Assembly: GCA_041797745.1 (NCBI GenBank)
Contig: JBHBZU010000053.1
Location: 3,588-67,587 of the forward strand
DNA: 64,000 nucleotides
Direction: 5' to 3'
Source of the DNA: UBA3871 sp041797745
Lineage (GTDB): Bacteria; Bacillota; Clostridia; Peptostreptococcales; Anaerovoracaceae
Under the pieces are notes generated by a model. That model did no database searches. It saw only the letters and a list, made by a program, of their open reading frames with translations, and was not told the DNA's origin. Positions within the stretch are counted from its first letter, which is position 1, and the number at the start of each line of letters is the position of its first letter. Below are positions 1 to 9,318 of this stretch, piece by piece. Both the position numbers and the translations under genes were made by a program.

Positions 1-119
1 CTGTTAATGTAGAATTTGTTGCCGAGAAAATTGCTGAAATCAAGGGAATAGAGGCTTTGGAGGTGGCAAGAGCCACTTGTAAAAATGCTAAAATATTTTT
101 CAATATACAAGGGAATTAA
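1..119 (+). CDS. tatD: TatD-family metal-dependent DNase, C-terminal end (partial)
   Basis: Only the last 38 codons lie in the window; the 5' part is outside. The frame reads VNVEFVAEKIAEIKG, then EVARATCKNAKIFF, and stops with TAA at 117-119. This matches the conserved C-terminal helix of TatD/YcfH hydrolases, where a tail of the type V-x-x-VAEKIAEIKG, EVA-x-x-T-x-x-NA-x-x-FF is typical. TatD proteins are TIM-barrel, divalent-metal phosphoesterases with 3'-5' exonuclease activity. The catalytic His/Asp residues lie upstream and cannot be checked here. The call rests on the tail alone but is quite specific. Confidence 0.75.
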   Translation, partial: VNVEFVAEKIAEIKGIEALEVARATCKNAKIFFNIQGN

Positions 120-197
120 GAAAAAAGCATTGTAATACGGATGGTAATACGCCAAATTCACTGATACGAACTTTTGGCTGAAATCTCAACATTTTTC

Positions 198-224
198 GTA
201 AACCTTTTTAAAAATGAGGTTTAC
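198..224. terminator. possible hairpin after tatD
   Basis: GTAAACCT (198-205) is repeated inverted as AGGTTTAC (217-224), an 8-bp perfect stem about 80 nt after the tatD stop. There is no long T-run (ATTTCG follows), so termination is uncertain. Nothing else is seen between 120 and 335. Confidence 0.3.
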
Positions 225-335
225 ATTTCGCTCTAAAATTCACCCTAAAATATGTGATACGCGAAAATAAATTGTTGCTTCATGTTGTTTAGAATAGAAC
301 TTGGAAGGAAAGAGATAAAACTTTTCAATTATGTC

Positions 336-560
336 CTACAGTGTCTTTTCTATAATCATTTTCGGGGAGCCATCTTCCAGTGAATTGTATTCATCATAGT
401 GAATATGGCTTCCGGGGCAAGACTTCGCCAATTTCAAAAGCTGATTTGCCAAAGATACCAAGCCCTCTTTGTTTGCTTGAATAGTGATTTTCTTGCAATC
501 GGCTTCCGCTTTAATAATGAATCCATCTATCCAATCTATTTCCATCACATTGTCCTCCAA
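336..560 (-). CDS. Imm32-like immunity protein
   Basis: A 74-aa protein. The core ITIQANKEGL, then LANQLLKLA, then HIHYDEYNSLEDGS and a final MIIEK resembles the Imm32 family (immunity proteins of polymorphic toxin and contact-dependent systems). These small proteins have the pattern I-x-x-NKEGL-x-x-LA-x-x-L and H-x-H-x-D-x-x-NSLE-x-GS. Family members are thought to bind and neutralise a partner toxin. No toxin gene is adjacent: tatD lies upstream and tilS downstream, so it is an orphan here. The start ATG at 560 has a weak upstream purine stretch, and a second Met five codons in could be used instead. The family call is from memory of its motif. Confidence 0.6.
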   Translation of the reverse strand: MEDNVMEIDWIDGFIIKAEADCKKITIQANKEGLVSLANQLLKLAKSCPGSHIHYDEYNSLEDGSPKMIIEKTL

Positions 561-625
561 ATTCTAATTCTTTATATACCAATCCATTCCCTTTTAACCG
601 ATTATCTCAAAAACGGAAATAAATA

Positions 626-2113
626 TTAGCGATAGTTGCCGGTGTAACGGGACTTCTTTAAACCGGTATTGAGACCTGTGATATCGTCGCCTAAAATTAG
701 TAGGACTTCTCTACCCATACAAAGAAGCGGAATTTGGTCTCGTAAGTGAGCCGGAATTTTAGTATCCGTGAAGAAGTCCTGAATCTTTTTGGTGATGAGT
801 TCAGAACCGGATTTCAGAATTATGTAGTCTCCGTCTCTACGAGAGCGGAGTTGGAACGCTGTGCCTATATATTCAGGAGGGTTTGAAAGGCGAATGTTGA
901 GCTCTTTTAAAGGGCCGTCTACGGTAATGATTACCGCGTTTCGTCTAGTAGCCTCTTCTCCCAGTTCTTCTGCAATAATATGGTCTGAATCGTTCATAAC
1001 CGATATACTATAACTGGCAAAATTACTTGCTTCTCCGTCAGCAGAGTCCAACCCTGTCTTAAATTTTACAGATGTATTTCGGAGCAGTAACTTGCCGTAG
1101 GAAATGGTCATAATGAAATTGTGCGGAAAATGCAAGTCGGAACCCACCTTACCGTTTTCTATCATATCGTCTGCGGCGCTTAAATGGCTGCGACTGATAT
1201 CAGCTGTAAGTCCGATTTTACCAAAAGCCAAAACCAAGGTTCTGTGGCGAATCGCCTTATGAACATTTGCAATCATTGCATGGTCAAGCGCAATTTCCGA
1301 AGAACTTTTAGCTAAAGTAGCTTTGCCTAAAAGCTGGTTGCTTTCATGCCAAAAGTAGTCCTTATCTTCTTGGGCAATGTCTGCCAGGCGGGAAAGACTC
1401 TCAACTATGCTGGGATTATACTCTTTTTCTATGGTTGGAATCAGTTTAAGCCTGATGTGATTTCTGGTGTATATCGGTTCTTCATTTGTCTTGTCTATAC
1501 AAGGCTTTAAATTGCGGTGTTCTATATAGTCCTCAATTTCGGTTCTGGTGCAGCTCAGCAACGGCCTTATAATAGTGAAGCCTGCGGCGCTTAAACGGGA
1601 ATACTCGATACCTGCCAATCCGTCCACACCGGTACCTCGCATAAGGCGGAAAAGCAGAGTTTCCGCTTGATCGTTGGCATTGTGGGCAACGGCAATCTTT
1701 ATGCGACTTTTGATGTTGCTTACATTTGCAGAGCCCTCCATGAAAGTTTTGCCCACTTGGTCAAAGGAACTGTATCTCAGCTCACGACCGGCTTCTTCAC
1801 AAGACTTTCCGCTTTGGTGAGCGAGCTCATTGCAGTCACCGGAGAAGACGTAACAAGGGACATTGCGACTGATACAAAAATCTTCAACAAATTTCTGGTC
1901 GGCATCGGCCTCTGAACCTCGAAGCCCATGATTTACGTGCACTGCTGCAAGGCGCAGGTTACGGCTTTCGCTAATGCGTTTAAGACAATCGAAAAGACAG
2001 AGCGAATCAGGTCCGCCGGATAAGGCGATAATGATAATGTCGCCGTCTTCGATGAGGTTTCGATAGTCAACAGTTTCAATAAATTTTTCAATTAATTTAT
2101 TCTTTAATGCCAT
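626..2113 (-). CDS. tilS: tRNA(Ile)-lysidine synthetase
   Basis: TilS attaches lysine to C34 of the CAU-anticodon tRNA-Ile in an ATP-dependent reaction, making it read AUA. The PP-loop ATP-binding motif SGGPDS is near residue 32 and is followed by the family segment AAVHVNHGLRG. A later HNANDQAET segment belongs to the N-terminal ATP-pyrophosphatase domain. The C-terminal part (about 390-495) contains the KIQDFFTDTKIP segment typical of the TilS C domain. I choose the ATG at 2113 (495 aa) because AAAGGTG precedes it by five bases. A GTG eight codons upstream (2137) is open but has no clear ribosome binding site. It is a cytoplasmic, essential enzyme. In many Firmicutes tilS sits next to ftsH; here ftsH is divergent, across about 570 bp of repeat-rich sequence. 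Confidence 0.93.
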   Translation of the reverse strand: MALKNKLIEKFIETVDYRNLIEDGDIIIIALSGGPDSLCLFDCLKRISESRNLRLAAVHVNHGLRGSEADADQKFVEDFCISRNVPCYVFSGDCNELAHQSGKSCEEAGRELRYSSFDQVGKTFMEGSANVSNIKSRIKIAVAHNANDQAETLLFRLMRGTGVDGLAGIEYSRLSAAGFTIIRPLLSCTRTEIEDYIEHRNLKPCIDKTNEEPIYTRNHIRLKLIPTIEKEYNPSIVESLSRLADIAQEDKDYFWHESNQLLGKATLAKSSSEIALDHAMIANVHKAIRHRTLVLAFGKIGLTADISRSHLSAADDMIENGKVGSDLHFPHNFIMTISYGKLLLRNTSVKFKTGLDSADGEASNFASYSISVMNDSDHIIAEELGEEATRRNAVIITVDGPLKELNIRLSNPPEYIGTAFQLRSRRDGDYIILKSGSELITKKIQDFFTDTKIPAHLRDQIPLLCMGREVLLILGDDITGLNTGLKKSRYTGNYR

Positions 2114-2168
2114 GTGAACACCTTTGAAATTTCTCACTACTTTTTACTTAAGCTAACTTAATAAAGTC

Positions 2169-2215
2169 ATACCATGTTTGCATGGTATAATTCAGCCATA
2201 GTTTGTATGGTATAA
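2169..2215. repeat. short palindromic repeat pair upstream of tilS
   Basis: ATACCATG-TTTG-CATGGTAT (2169-2188) is a perfect 8-bp-stem hairpin. A diverged second unit follows at once (CCATA...TATGG, then TATAATTC again). Both units end in GGTATAATTC. They lie between the divergent tilS and ftsH promoters. Confidence 0.6.
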
Positions 2216-2302
2216 TTCGCCATATGCGATTTTGCTGAAGTTTATGAAGCAAAATAATTGCAGGGCTGTATGATTTTTATATAATGACTGCTTTAGCAGT
2301 TA

Positions 2303-2450
2303 TTATATCATATCTTTGATTGTATAAATTACATAGGAAGATATGATGAAATAGCTGTGTAACTTGGGGCTATTATATCATATCTTTGAATATATAAGGT
2401 ACATAGGAAGATATGATGAAATGACTATGTAACTTGGGGTCATTATATCA
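2303..2450. repeat. two tandem 70-bp two-hairpin repeat units
   Basis: Each unit holds a stem TCATATCTT / AAGATATGA (2308-2316 with 2338-2346; 2378-2386 with 2408-2416) followed by a second stem. The second stem is AATAGC/GCTATT in unit 1 (2350-2355, 2369-2374) and AATGAC/GTCATT in unit 2 (2420-2425, 2439-2444). The period is 70 bp. The second stem changes by paired substitutions, which supports a real folded structure. A related copy lies at 47,051-47,114. A further short hairpin (AATGACTGC-TTTA-GCAGTTATT, about 2283-2304) precedes unit 1. Confidence 0.85.
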
Positions 2451-2617
2451 CAAAATGAACATTCCTGAAAGGTGAACATAGGCGGAAGCGCTACAAACAT
2501 CGGCGTAAAAGCTATGAAGCACCATATTAAAAGTTTTAAAAAGGTATTTTTAAAAACGTGTTTCTAAAAACATATAGGGGGTACATATAGGGTACATGTC
2601 ATTGAGGATTAATTTCC

Positions 2618-2646
2618 TTGAAACATGAGGTCGGATATGATAGAAT
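2618..2646 (+). promoter_or_regulatory. likely ftsH promoter
   Basis: TTGAAA (2618-2623) and TAGAAT (2641-2646) are separated by 17 bases, a good sigma-A arrangement about 35 bases before the ftsH start. No CtsR-type direct repeat is seen. Confidence 0.55.
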
Positions 2647-2681
2647 AGAACGACTATAGTATTATAGGAGGATTATGAGAA

Positions 2682-4826
2682 TTGAACAGACTAGTAAAAA
2701 ATATAGGCGTGTATGTGATGATTTTTGTGGTTGTATTCTCTATGGCGTATTTTTATCGGGGAATGCCAAAAGAAGAAATCAAAGAACTTTCACTTTCTAA
2801 ATTTATTCAAGAATTGGAAAAGGAAAACGTTACTTCCGTTAATCTGAAAGAGGAAAATCAGAGTAACGTAAGAACTATACAAGGTGAGCTGAAAGATGGA
2901 ACAAAGTTTATATGCTATGTACCTACTTATATAGAGATAAGCTACTTGGATGAAACTTACTTCTTCCCACAGGTAAAGAGCGGTGTTTTGAAAAATTATT
3001 CATCAGACGCACCTAAATATACTCCGTGGTATGTAAGCATTTTGCCAACAGTATTGATTCTTATAGTAATGATAGTATTCTTCGTTATGATTATGAATCA
3101 GAACGGCAATGGCAAGGCAATGCAGTTTGGAAGATCCAGAGCCAGATTGGCAAAGGATTCCGAGTTGAAGAGAATCACTTTTAATGAAGTAGCAGGTCTT
3201 GAAGAAGAGAAAAAGGAACTTGAAGAAATAGTAGATTTCCTCAAGAATCCAAAGAAATACAATATGTTAGGCGCACGTATTCCTAAGGGTGTACTTTTAG
3301 TAGGCCCTCCGGGAACAGGTAAGACTTACATATCTAAAGCTACCGCAGGTGAAGCAGGAGTTCCGTTTTACACCATATCAGGTTCCGACTTTGTTGAAAT
3401 GTTTGTAGGTGTTGGAGCTTCCAGAGTAAGAGACCTCTTCGACCAAGCTAAAAAGAATGCGCCTTGTATCATTTTCATTGACGAAATTGACGCAGTAGGA
3501 CGTAAGCGTGGAGCAGGCTTGGGAGGCGGACACGATGAGAGAGAGCAGACCTTAAATCAGATGTTGGTTGAGATGGACGGATTTGCTGAAAACAGTGGTA
3601 TTATCGTTATGGCGGCTACCAACCGTCCCGACATTTTAGACCCTGCCCTTTTAAGAGCGGGACGTTTCGACAGACAAGTCGTTATCGGTGCCCCTGACAT
3701 CAAGGGTAGAGAGGAGATTTTCAAGGTTCACTCCAAAAACAAGCCTTTGGCTGAAGAAGTTGATTTGAAAGTTTTGGCAAGAAGAACTCCGGGGTTCACT
3801 CCGGCAGACATAGAAAATCTTTTGAACGAAGCTGCATTGCTTACAGCGCGCAGAAACGGGCTTAAGATTCGTATGGATGAAATTGAAGAAGCTGTTACCA
3901 AGGTGATAGCCGGCCCTGAAAAGAAGTCCAGAGTTATTTCAGAAGACGAGCGCAGCCTTACTGCTTATCATGAAGCAGGTCATGCGGTGGTGGCGGCATC
4001 TCTTCCAAACAGTGACCCTGTTCATCAGATTACTATTATTCCTAGAGGCATGGCAGGCGGATTTACCATGACTTTGCCTAAGGAAGAAAAGTACTATCTT
4101 ACTAAAAAGAAGATGGAAGAGCAGATTATTCATCTTTTGGGCGGACGTGTTGCGGAAGAACTCAAGCGTGAGGATGTTTCCACAGGTGCTTCAAATGATA
4201 TTATGAGAGCTACCGAAATAGCCAGAAATATGGTTACGAAGTACGGATTTTCAGAGAAACTGGGTCTTGTAAACTACGCTTCCTCTGATGAAGTTTTCTT
4301 GGGCAAAGATTTTGCTACTCACAAGAACTATTCAGAAGAAGTTGCCAGCGAAATTGACGAAGAAATTAAGGCTATCGTAGACTCTTGCTATGAAAAGGCA
4401 AAGCAGATTCTCGTGGAACACGATAATGAGCTTGAAAACGTGGCAAAGGCTCTTCTTGAGCTGGAAACTCTGGATGCAGAACAGTTTAAGGATATCTTTG
4501 AGGGCAAATTCACTCCTGAAGAGTTGGTTGCCAAAGCGGAAGATAAACATAAGGCGATACATGAAACCAATGAAGCCGAAGCGGCAGAGAGTAAGCGTAG
4601 AGTTAAAGAAGAGATGAAACGCTTGCAGGAACAGGCCAAGGAAGAACTCTTGAAAACTGTAAGAGAATCAGGAGTTGAAGAAAATGTCCTCGAAAGCTTG
4701 GAGCAAATGATTAAAGACGCCAAGGGTAGCGGCTCCGAGGAAGAGGCAGACGCTGTCGAGGAACAGCTTGCTGATGAGGCTGCCGACGAGGAAGCTGAAG
4801 ATGACGTTGATAAAACAGATAAATAA
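2682..4826 (+). CDS. ftsH: ATP-dependent zinc metalloprotease FtsH
   Basis: A membrane-anchored AAA+ protease that degrades misfolded or short-lived membrane and cytosolic proteins. In order it has a first transmembrane segment (about residues 8-24), a short extracytoplasmic domain, a second transmembrane segment (about 118-138) and the AAA module with Walker A GPPGTGKT at 208-215. Walker B IIFIDEID, the arginine-rich SRH segment and the zinc site HEAGH at about 430-434 follow. The 714-aa length exceeds the usual ~610-650 because of an acidic, Glu/Asp-rich C-terminal tail with predicted coiled coil (about 610-714). The start is TTG at 2682: the frame is closed by a TGA just upstream, and AGGAGG lies at 2666-2671. 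An ATG at 2675 is out of frame. Confidence 0.97.
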   Translation: MNRLVKNIGVYVMIFVVVFSMAYFYRGMPKEEIKELSLSKFIQELEKENVTSVNLKEENQSNVRTIQGELKDGTKFICYVPTYIEISYLDETYFFPQVKSGVLKNYSSDAPKYTPWYVSILPTVLILIVMIVFFVMIMNQNGNGKAMQFGRSRARLAKDSELKRITFNEVAGLEEEKKELEEIVDFLKNPKKYNMLGARIPKGVLLVGPPGTGKTYISKATAGEAGVPFYTISGSDFVEMFVGVGASRVRDLFDQAKKNAPCIIFIDEIDAVGRKRGAGLGGGHDEREQTLNQMLVEMDGFAENSGIIVMAATNRPDILDPALLRAGRFDRQVVIGAPDIKGREEIFKVHSKNKPLAEEVDLKVLARRTPGFTPADIENLLNEAALLTARRNGLKIRMDEIEEAVTKVIAGPEKKSRVISEDERSLTAYHEAGHAVVAASLPNSDPVHQITIIPRGMAGGFTMTLPKEEKYYLTKKKMEEQIIHLLGGRVAEELKREDVSTGASNDIMRATEIARNMVTKYGFSEKLGLVNYASSDEVFLGKDFATHKNYSEEVASEIDEEIKAIVDSCYEKAKQILVEHDNELENVAKALLELETLDAEQFKDIFEGKFTPEELVAKAEDKHKAIHETNEAEAAESKRRVKEEMKRLQEQAKEELLKTVRESGVEENVLESLEQMIKDAKGSGSEEEADAVEEQLADEAADEEAEDDVDKTDK

Positions 4827-4858
4827 AAAAGTTCTTTTGCGGTTCCTTATTTATAAAT

Positions 4859-6712
4859 ATGCGAAACATAATATTTGAAAGAATTAAAAAACAAGATAAA
4901 AAGATTTCAAAAAATACAGCGACGGCAGTTAAATCTGCGGTCGCTGGTTTCGTTTTAATGACAGCCTTAATTTTTGCAACAACAGGTTGCGACTTTGCAG
5001 GTTCTGCAACGCAGAAATCGGCAACGGCAGTACAGGAAACGGCTGCCGTTATTGAGGCATGGGAACCGATGGAGGTGTCGGAAAAAGAGCAGACAGACAG
5101 GATAATAGCCCATGGCGGCGGTTCTGTTGGGGGCTACCAGACCAGTAACTCTGCGGAGGCAATAATGCACGCCGCAGATATAGGTTTTAAATTGATAGAG
5201 CTGGACTTTAATATGACTAGTGATAATCATGTGGTGCTTGTTCACGATTGGGAGGAAACCACCACTTATTATTACCGGCAGCGTTTTTCGGGGCCTATTC
5301 CTCTTGCAAAGTTCCAGGCTTGCCTTTCATACGGCAAATTTCACACTGTGGCGATTGAAAATCTCATCGCCATAATGGATAAAAGTCAAAGCTTCAGCGT
5401 TGTAACAGACGCAAAGGACGCTAACATGGAAGTCCTTGAAGCTATTGCCAACGAATACCCGCAGTATTTGGGACGTTTTATCCCTCAAATTTATAGCTAC
5501 GAACAGTACGAAAAGGTTCATGAGTGGGGATATGATAATATCATCCTTACCCTTTATGAAATGCCATATCCTGTGAATGCCAGTCAGGTGTTGAATTTTT
5601 ACAGGGAAAAGGGTCTTTACGCAATAACCGTAGTTGATGAAGCCTACATGGAACCTATTGTAAATGAGCTTTTGGCAAACAATGTGAAGATTTACAGGCA
5701 CCCTATTAACAAATATGAAAGGTATCAGGAGTTGCTTTCACAAGGCTGCTACGGCGTTTATACTTCCGGTATTCAGCCCTCGGAAATTACTTCCGAAACT
5801 GCGGAATATTACATCACAATGCCGGATGAAAATAATCCGAATCATATGGTAAAACTTACCGATTATGAAGTAAAGGGAAAGACTGTTAAAGAAGTTGTGG
5901 CATTGGAAGTAGCAGGCTTGAAGCAAAACGAATATCGTATATATTATATAGGCGATGATGGAGTCAGAATGACGGATCAGGGGTTGGATGAACTGCCGTA
6001 TGGCAAGGTTCATATGCCTGTGGAGATTTGGGAAGTGAACCAACGTTTTGTTGGGCACTATACAGGTAAGACCTTAGACTATTACATTTGGAAAAACGAA
6101 AACGGCGTTCGTATTTTAGATTCCAAATATGAGTATAGAGCAGACCTTAGAAAAGTGATTCCTCGTATGGAAGACCTTTCCGACGCGAAAGAAGTGGACC
6201 CCAGAGGGTTTAAGAAGCTTACTTCTATCCTAAAACGCAGCCTTGTGGCAAATGCAGGGGACTACTATTATTATTACAATGCTAAAGCGGGAAATTTCAT
6301 GCTGGAGGATGAATTTTTCTATGCGGCTTTTGGAGATGGAATATCTGAAGCCGGTGGAAAGGATGTTACAGAAGTCTATATTCCGGTGGCGGAAAGTGCC
6401 AGAGCCTTGGGTGCAGGTTGTGTAAATATGTCTATTGACGAAAACATTGTTATAACTTTGCCTGAAGCCGTAACGCCATATGGGAAAGACATCTTCGTCG
6501 CAAATCGAAACGGATACCCTTATATGCCGTTTTTGCAAAAGACCTTGGTCAGCGGCAGATATCTGGGAGAAATTTTCGGTAGAGATGTTTTAGAGGGTGT
6601 TGATGATACCGCAGGTATACTTGTAATACTGCCGGAAAACGTGAAGAAATCGGATTTGACGGATAAAGAGATTAAGAGACTTTTAAGGATAGCTAAAAGA
6701 TTATATGAATAA
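4859..6712 (+). CDS. glycerophosphodiester phosphodiesterase-like lipoprotein
   Basis: A 617-aa exported protein. A basic N-region is followed by a hydrophobic stretch ending ATTGC at about residues 41-45, a plausible lipobox, so it is probably anchored to the outer face of the membrane. Residues about 82-300 read as a GDPD domain: IIAHGGG, then LIELDFNMTSDNHVVLVHDW, the family's HR-like and E-x-D-x-x-x-T-x-D-x-x-x-V-x-x-HD pattern. Here the usual HRG is HGG, with Gly in place of the Arg, so catalysis on glycerophosphodiesters is not assured. The C-terminal 300 residues contain a stretch like the copper-amine-oxidase N-type stalk domain found on clostridial surface proteins. It starts 32 bases after ftsH with no clear ribosome binding site, so it may be translated with ftsH. 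Confidence 0.75.
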   Translation: MRNIIFERIKKQDKKISKNTATAVKSAVAGFVLMTALIFATTGCDFAGSATQKSATAVQETAAVIEAWEPMEVSEKEQTDRIIAHGGGSVGGYQTSNSAEAIMHAADIGFKLIELDFNMTSDNHVVLVHDWEETTTYYYRQRFSGPIPLAKFQACLSYGKFHTVAIENLIAIMDKSQSFSVVTDAKDANMEVLEAIANEYPQYLGRFIPQIYSYEQYEKVHEWGYDNIILTLYEMPYPVNASQVLNFYREKGLYAITVVDEAYMEPIVNELLANNVKIYRHPINKYERYQELLSQGCYGVYTSGIQPSEITSETAEYYITMPDENNPNHMVKLTDYEVKGKTVKEVVALEVAGLKQNEYRIYYIGDDGVRMTDQGLDELPYGKVHMPVEIWEVNQRFVGHYTGKTLDYYIWKNENGVRILDSKYEYRADLRKVIPRMEDLSDAKEVDPRGFKKLTSILKRSLVANAGDYYYYYNAKAGNFMLEDEFFYAAFGDGISEAGGKDVTEVYIPVAESARALGAGCVNMSIDENIVITLPEAVTPYGKDIFVANRNGYPYMPFLQKTLVSGRYLGEIFGRDVLEGVDDTAGILVILPENVKKSDLTDKEIKRLLRIAKRLYE

Positions 6713-6791
6713 TTTGAATAATGCGATTTATAAGCAATCCTTTACTTGAAAATTCCCTCTCATTAGTTTATAGTGAAATTTAGTAAATATT

Positions 6792-6815
6792 CGCATATTA
6801 AATTGATAATATGCG
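6792..6815. promoter_or_regulatory. 24-bp palindrome before the decarboxylase operon
   Basis: CGCATATTA (6792-6800) and its exact inverse TAATATGCG (6807-6815) flank a 6-base centre. It lies about 30 bases before the AAGGAGG of the carboxyltransferase gene. The A/T-rich symmetric form suits an operator for a dimeric regulator, though an RNA hairpin is also possible. Confidence 0.5.
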
Positions 6816-6856
6816 TAAGATATGTTTAAGAATCCAACAATAAGGAGGAAAGATAA

Positions 6857-8395
6857 ATGAATAAGCTACAGCAGCTTCAGGACATGAGAACGGAGCTCTC
6901 TTGCGGTGGCGGTCAGGCAGGCATTGATGAACAGCATGCAGCAGGAAAACTTACCGCCAGAGAGAGAATTGCACTCCTGTTTGATGAGGGCACATTCGTA
7001 GAACTTGATGTTTTTGTACAGCAGAAATGCACAGCCTTTGGCACGGCAGAGAAAGCGGCAGCAGAGGGCGTAGTTACAGGCTACGGTCAGATTAACGGAA
7101 GACTGGTTTATGCTTATGCTCAGGATGCCACGGTTATGGGCGGCTCCGTTGGGGAAGCTCACGCTGCTAAAATCGTAAAAGTACAGAAGATGGCATTGGA
7201 AATGGGTGCTCCTATTGTGAGTCTTTGCGATTCCGCAGGCGCACGTATTCAAGAGGGCGTTGCGGCACTTACAGGTATTGCAAATATTATTTATCAAAAT
7301 ACTATGGCTTCCGGAGTGATACCGCAGGTGTCAGTTGTTATGGGAGCTTGTGCAGGCGGCGCAGCTTATTCACCGGCTATTACGGACTATGTGGTTATGG
7401 TTGAAAATACCTCGCAGCTGTTTGTAAACGGACCAAAGGTTGTAGAAGCGGAAACCGGCGTAAGCAACACTTTGGAAGAACTGGGCGGAGCTAAAACCAA
7501 CAACGAAATTTCCGGTAATGTCCACGACATTTGCAAAAATGACGAGGAAGCTATCCTAAAGGTTAGAGAAATGCTCTCCTATATGCCGTCAAACAATTTG
7601 GAAAATACACCTGAAGTTGAGACGGGAGATGACCCTAACAGATTTATTCCTGAATTAAATGAACTTCTTCCTGATGATTTGGATTCTTCTTACAATATGA
7701 TAGAGGTTATCCAATCCATTGCAGACTCGGGTAGGTTCTTTGAAATCATGCCGTTATTTGCAAAGAGTATTGTTACAGGCTATATCAGAATAAACGGACA
7801 GGCAATAGGCGTGGTGGCAAATCAGCCGCTGGTAGACGAGGGAAGAATCGGTATTGCTGCGGCAGATAAAGCGGCGAGATTCATCAGAAGATGTGATGCC
7901 TTTAATATACCTGTTCTGACTCTTGAAGATACTTCGGGATTCATTAACGGAGTTGAGGAAGAACTTGGTGGCATGGTTAGACACGGTGCTAAGCTGTTCT
8001 ACGCTTATGCGGAGGCAACAGTACCAAAGGTTACCGTTATTCTTCGCAAGGCTTACGGCGGTGCTTATGCTGCAATGGGTTCCAAGGCTTTGGGCGGCGA
8101 TGTTATCATGGCATGGCCAAGTGCTCAAATTGCCGTTTTAGGAGCAAAGGCTGCTGCCAACATATTGTTCAAAAAGGAAATCGGAGAAGCCGATAATCCT
8201 ATTGAAAAGAGGCAGGAAATGGTTTCAAAGTATGAGGAAGAGTTCGGAAATCCATACAGAGCCGCAGAAATGGGCTATGTAGATGATATTATTGAACCTG
8301 CCACAACCAGACAGTACCTTGCAGCAACATTTGATATGTTAAGATCAAAGAGAAAGAATCTCCCTGCTAAGAAGCATGGGAATATCCCTCTTTAG
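6857..8395 (+). CDS. mmdA: acyl-CoA carboxyltransferase subunit (MmdA type)
   Basis: A 512-aa carboxyltransferase of the biotin-dependent acyl-CoA carboxylase/decarboxylase family. The two crotonase-like halves are visible. The N-half has GKLTARERIALLFDEGTF, DATVMGGS, CDSAGARIQEGV and GACAGGAAY. The C-half has VANQPLVDEGRI, DTSGF and RKAYGGAYAAM. Length and sequence fit methylmalonyl-CoA decarboxylase alpha (MmdA, ~510 aa) and propionyl-CoA carboxylase beta better than the longer glutaconyl-CoA GcdA. It moves CO2 between acyl-CoA and biotin on the carrier protein encoded two genes later. The start ATG has AAGGAGG 8 bases upstream. With the OadG-like and biotin-carrier genes it forms a three-gene operon. 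The substrate (methylmalonyl- or another acyl-CoA) cannot be read from sequence. Confidence 0.88.
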   Translation: MNKLQQLQDMRTELSCGGGQAGIDEQHAAGKLTARERIALLFDEGTFVELDVFVQQKCTAFGTAEKAAAEGVVTGYGQINGRLVYAYAQDATVMGGSVGEAHAAKIVKVQKMALEMGAPIVSLCDSAGARIQEGVAALTGIANIIYQNTMASGVIPQVSVVMGACAGGAAYSPAITDYVVMVENTSQLFVNGPKVVEAETGVSNTLEELGGAKTNNEISGNVHDICKNDEEAILKVREMLSYMPSNNLENTPEVETGDDPNRFIPELNELLPDDLDSSYNMIEVIQSIADSGRFFEIMPLFAKSIVTGYIRINGQAIGVVANQPLVDEGRIGIAAADKAARFIRRCDAFNIPVLTLEDTSGFINGVEEELGGMVRHGAKLFYAYAEATVPKVTVILRKAYGGAYAAMGSKALGGDVIMAWPSAQIAVLGAKAAANILFKKEIGEADNPIEKRQEMVSKYEEEFGNPYRAAEMGYVDDIIEPATTRQYLAATFDMLRSKRKNLPAKKHGNIPL

Positions 8396-8409
8396 AAACG
8401 GAGGCTCAA

Positions 8410-8820
8410 ATGAATAGCTTAGTTATAATAATCGCTTTGATAGCGTTTGCTTTGAGCCTGGTATCACTTTTCAGAAAGCCTGTCATCAACAATTCCCACT
8501 ACGTAGCAGTAGTTGAACGTGCTTCTTGCGAAGAGCATGAACAAGCCAAAGAGGCAGAAGAGGCTTGCGAGGAAACCGTTGAAGAGGTGGCTGAAGAGCC
8601 TGAAGCTGAACCGGAACCGAAACAAGAACCGCAGGAAGAGCCGGAGAATTTTGGACTTGACCCGCAGATTGTTGCGGTTATCATGGGCGCAGTTGAAGCT
8701 TTTGAGGGTGATAATTATCCGATGGGATTCAAGGTAACCCGTATTCAGAGAGTAACAGGAGCCGGCAATGCATGGTCCGCAGCGGGACGTAATGAAATCA
8801 TTGCTGCCGGTCAGAGATAA
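8410..8820 (+). CDS. OadG/MmdD-like membrane subunit of the decarboxylase
   Basis: A 136-aa protein with one N-terminal transmembrane helix (about residues 3-22). A long acidic Glu/Pro linker follows (about 42-80), then a conserved short C-terminal module (from about PQIVAVIMGAVEAF to NEIIAAGQ). This layout matches the small gamma/delta subunits (OadG, MmdD, GcdD-like) that tether the soluble carboxyltransferase and biotin carrier to the membrane pump. The gene follows mmdA by 14 bases with ACGGAGG upstream and precedes the biotin carrier by 17 bases. Function is from family architecture; primary sequence in such linkers is poorly conserved. Confidence 0.75.
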   Translation: MNSLVIIIALIAFALSLVSLFRKPVINNSHYVAVVERASCEEHEQAKEAEEACEETVEEVAEEPEAEPEPKQEPQEEPENFGLDPQIVAVIMGAVEAFEGDNYPMGFKVTRIQRVTGAGNAWSAAGRNEIIAAGQR

Positions 8821-8837
8821 ACGAAAGGAATATACAA

Positions 8838-9263
8838 ATGAAACAGTATACCATTACCGTAAACGGAACAGCTTATGCTGTAACAGTTGAAGAAAACAGC
8901 AATGCAGTGGCTGCACCGGCACCTGTAGCAGCGCCTGTAAAGCCTGCTGCTCCTATGCCGACGGCAGTAAAACCGACTGCACCTGCGCCAGCACCTGCAA
9001 AACCCGCAGTACCGGCGCCAACCGTATCCTCCGCAGCACCGGCAAAGGACGCCACTATTGTAGGCTCCCCTATGCAGGGAACCATTTTGGACGTAAAAGC
9101 AGCTCCGGGGCAGGCAGTTAATGAGGGCGATGTTATTATGATTCTTGAGGCTATGAAGATGGAAAACGAGATAGTTGCTCCATGCTCGGGAACCATTGAT
9201 ACTATACAGGTTGCAAAGGGAGCAAGCGTAGCAGCAGGAGACACCTTGGCATCCATTAAATAA
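8838..9263 (+). CDS. biotin carboxyl carrier protein of the decarboxylase
   Basis: A 141-aa protein. A short N-terminal segment (MKQYTITVNGTAYAV) is followed by an Ala/Pro-rich flexible linker (about 27-72) and a C-terminal biotinyl domain. That domain has GSPMQGTILDVKAAPG and the biotinylation site EAMKMEN; the lysine in AMKM is the predicted biotin carrier. It shuttles CO2 from the carboxyltransferase (mmdA product) to its partner, which in sodium-pumping decarboxylases is the membrane beta subunit. No beta-subunit gene follows: coaX is next. Confidence 0.9.
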   Translation: MKQYTITVNGTAYAVTVEENSNAVAAPAPVAAPVKPAAPMPTAVKPTAPAPAPAKPAVPAPTVSSAAPAKDATIVGSPMQGTILDVKAAPGQAVNEGDVIMILEAMKMENEIVAPCSGTIDTIQVAKGASVAAGDTLASIK

Positions 9264-9318
9264 AACAGTGGCGGTAAAATTTAAGCCGACCCGATTTTAG
9301 AGAAAGAGAAAAGAAAAT

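Noticed and set aside
2675..2700. ATG at 2675 as start of ftsH
   Set aside because: It is out of frame with FtsH and its reading gives no FtsH sequence. The TTG at 2682 opens the correct frame.
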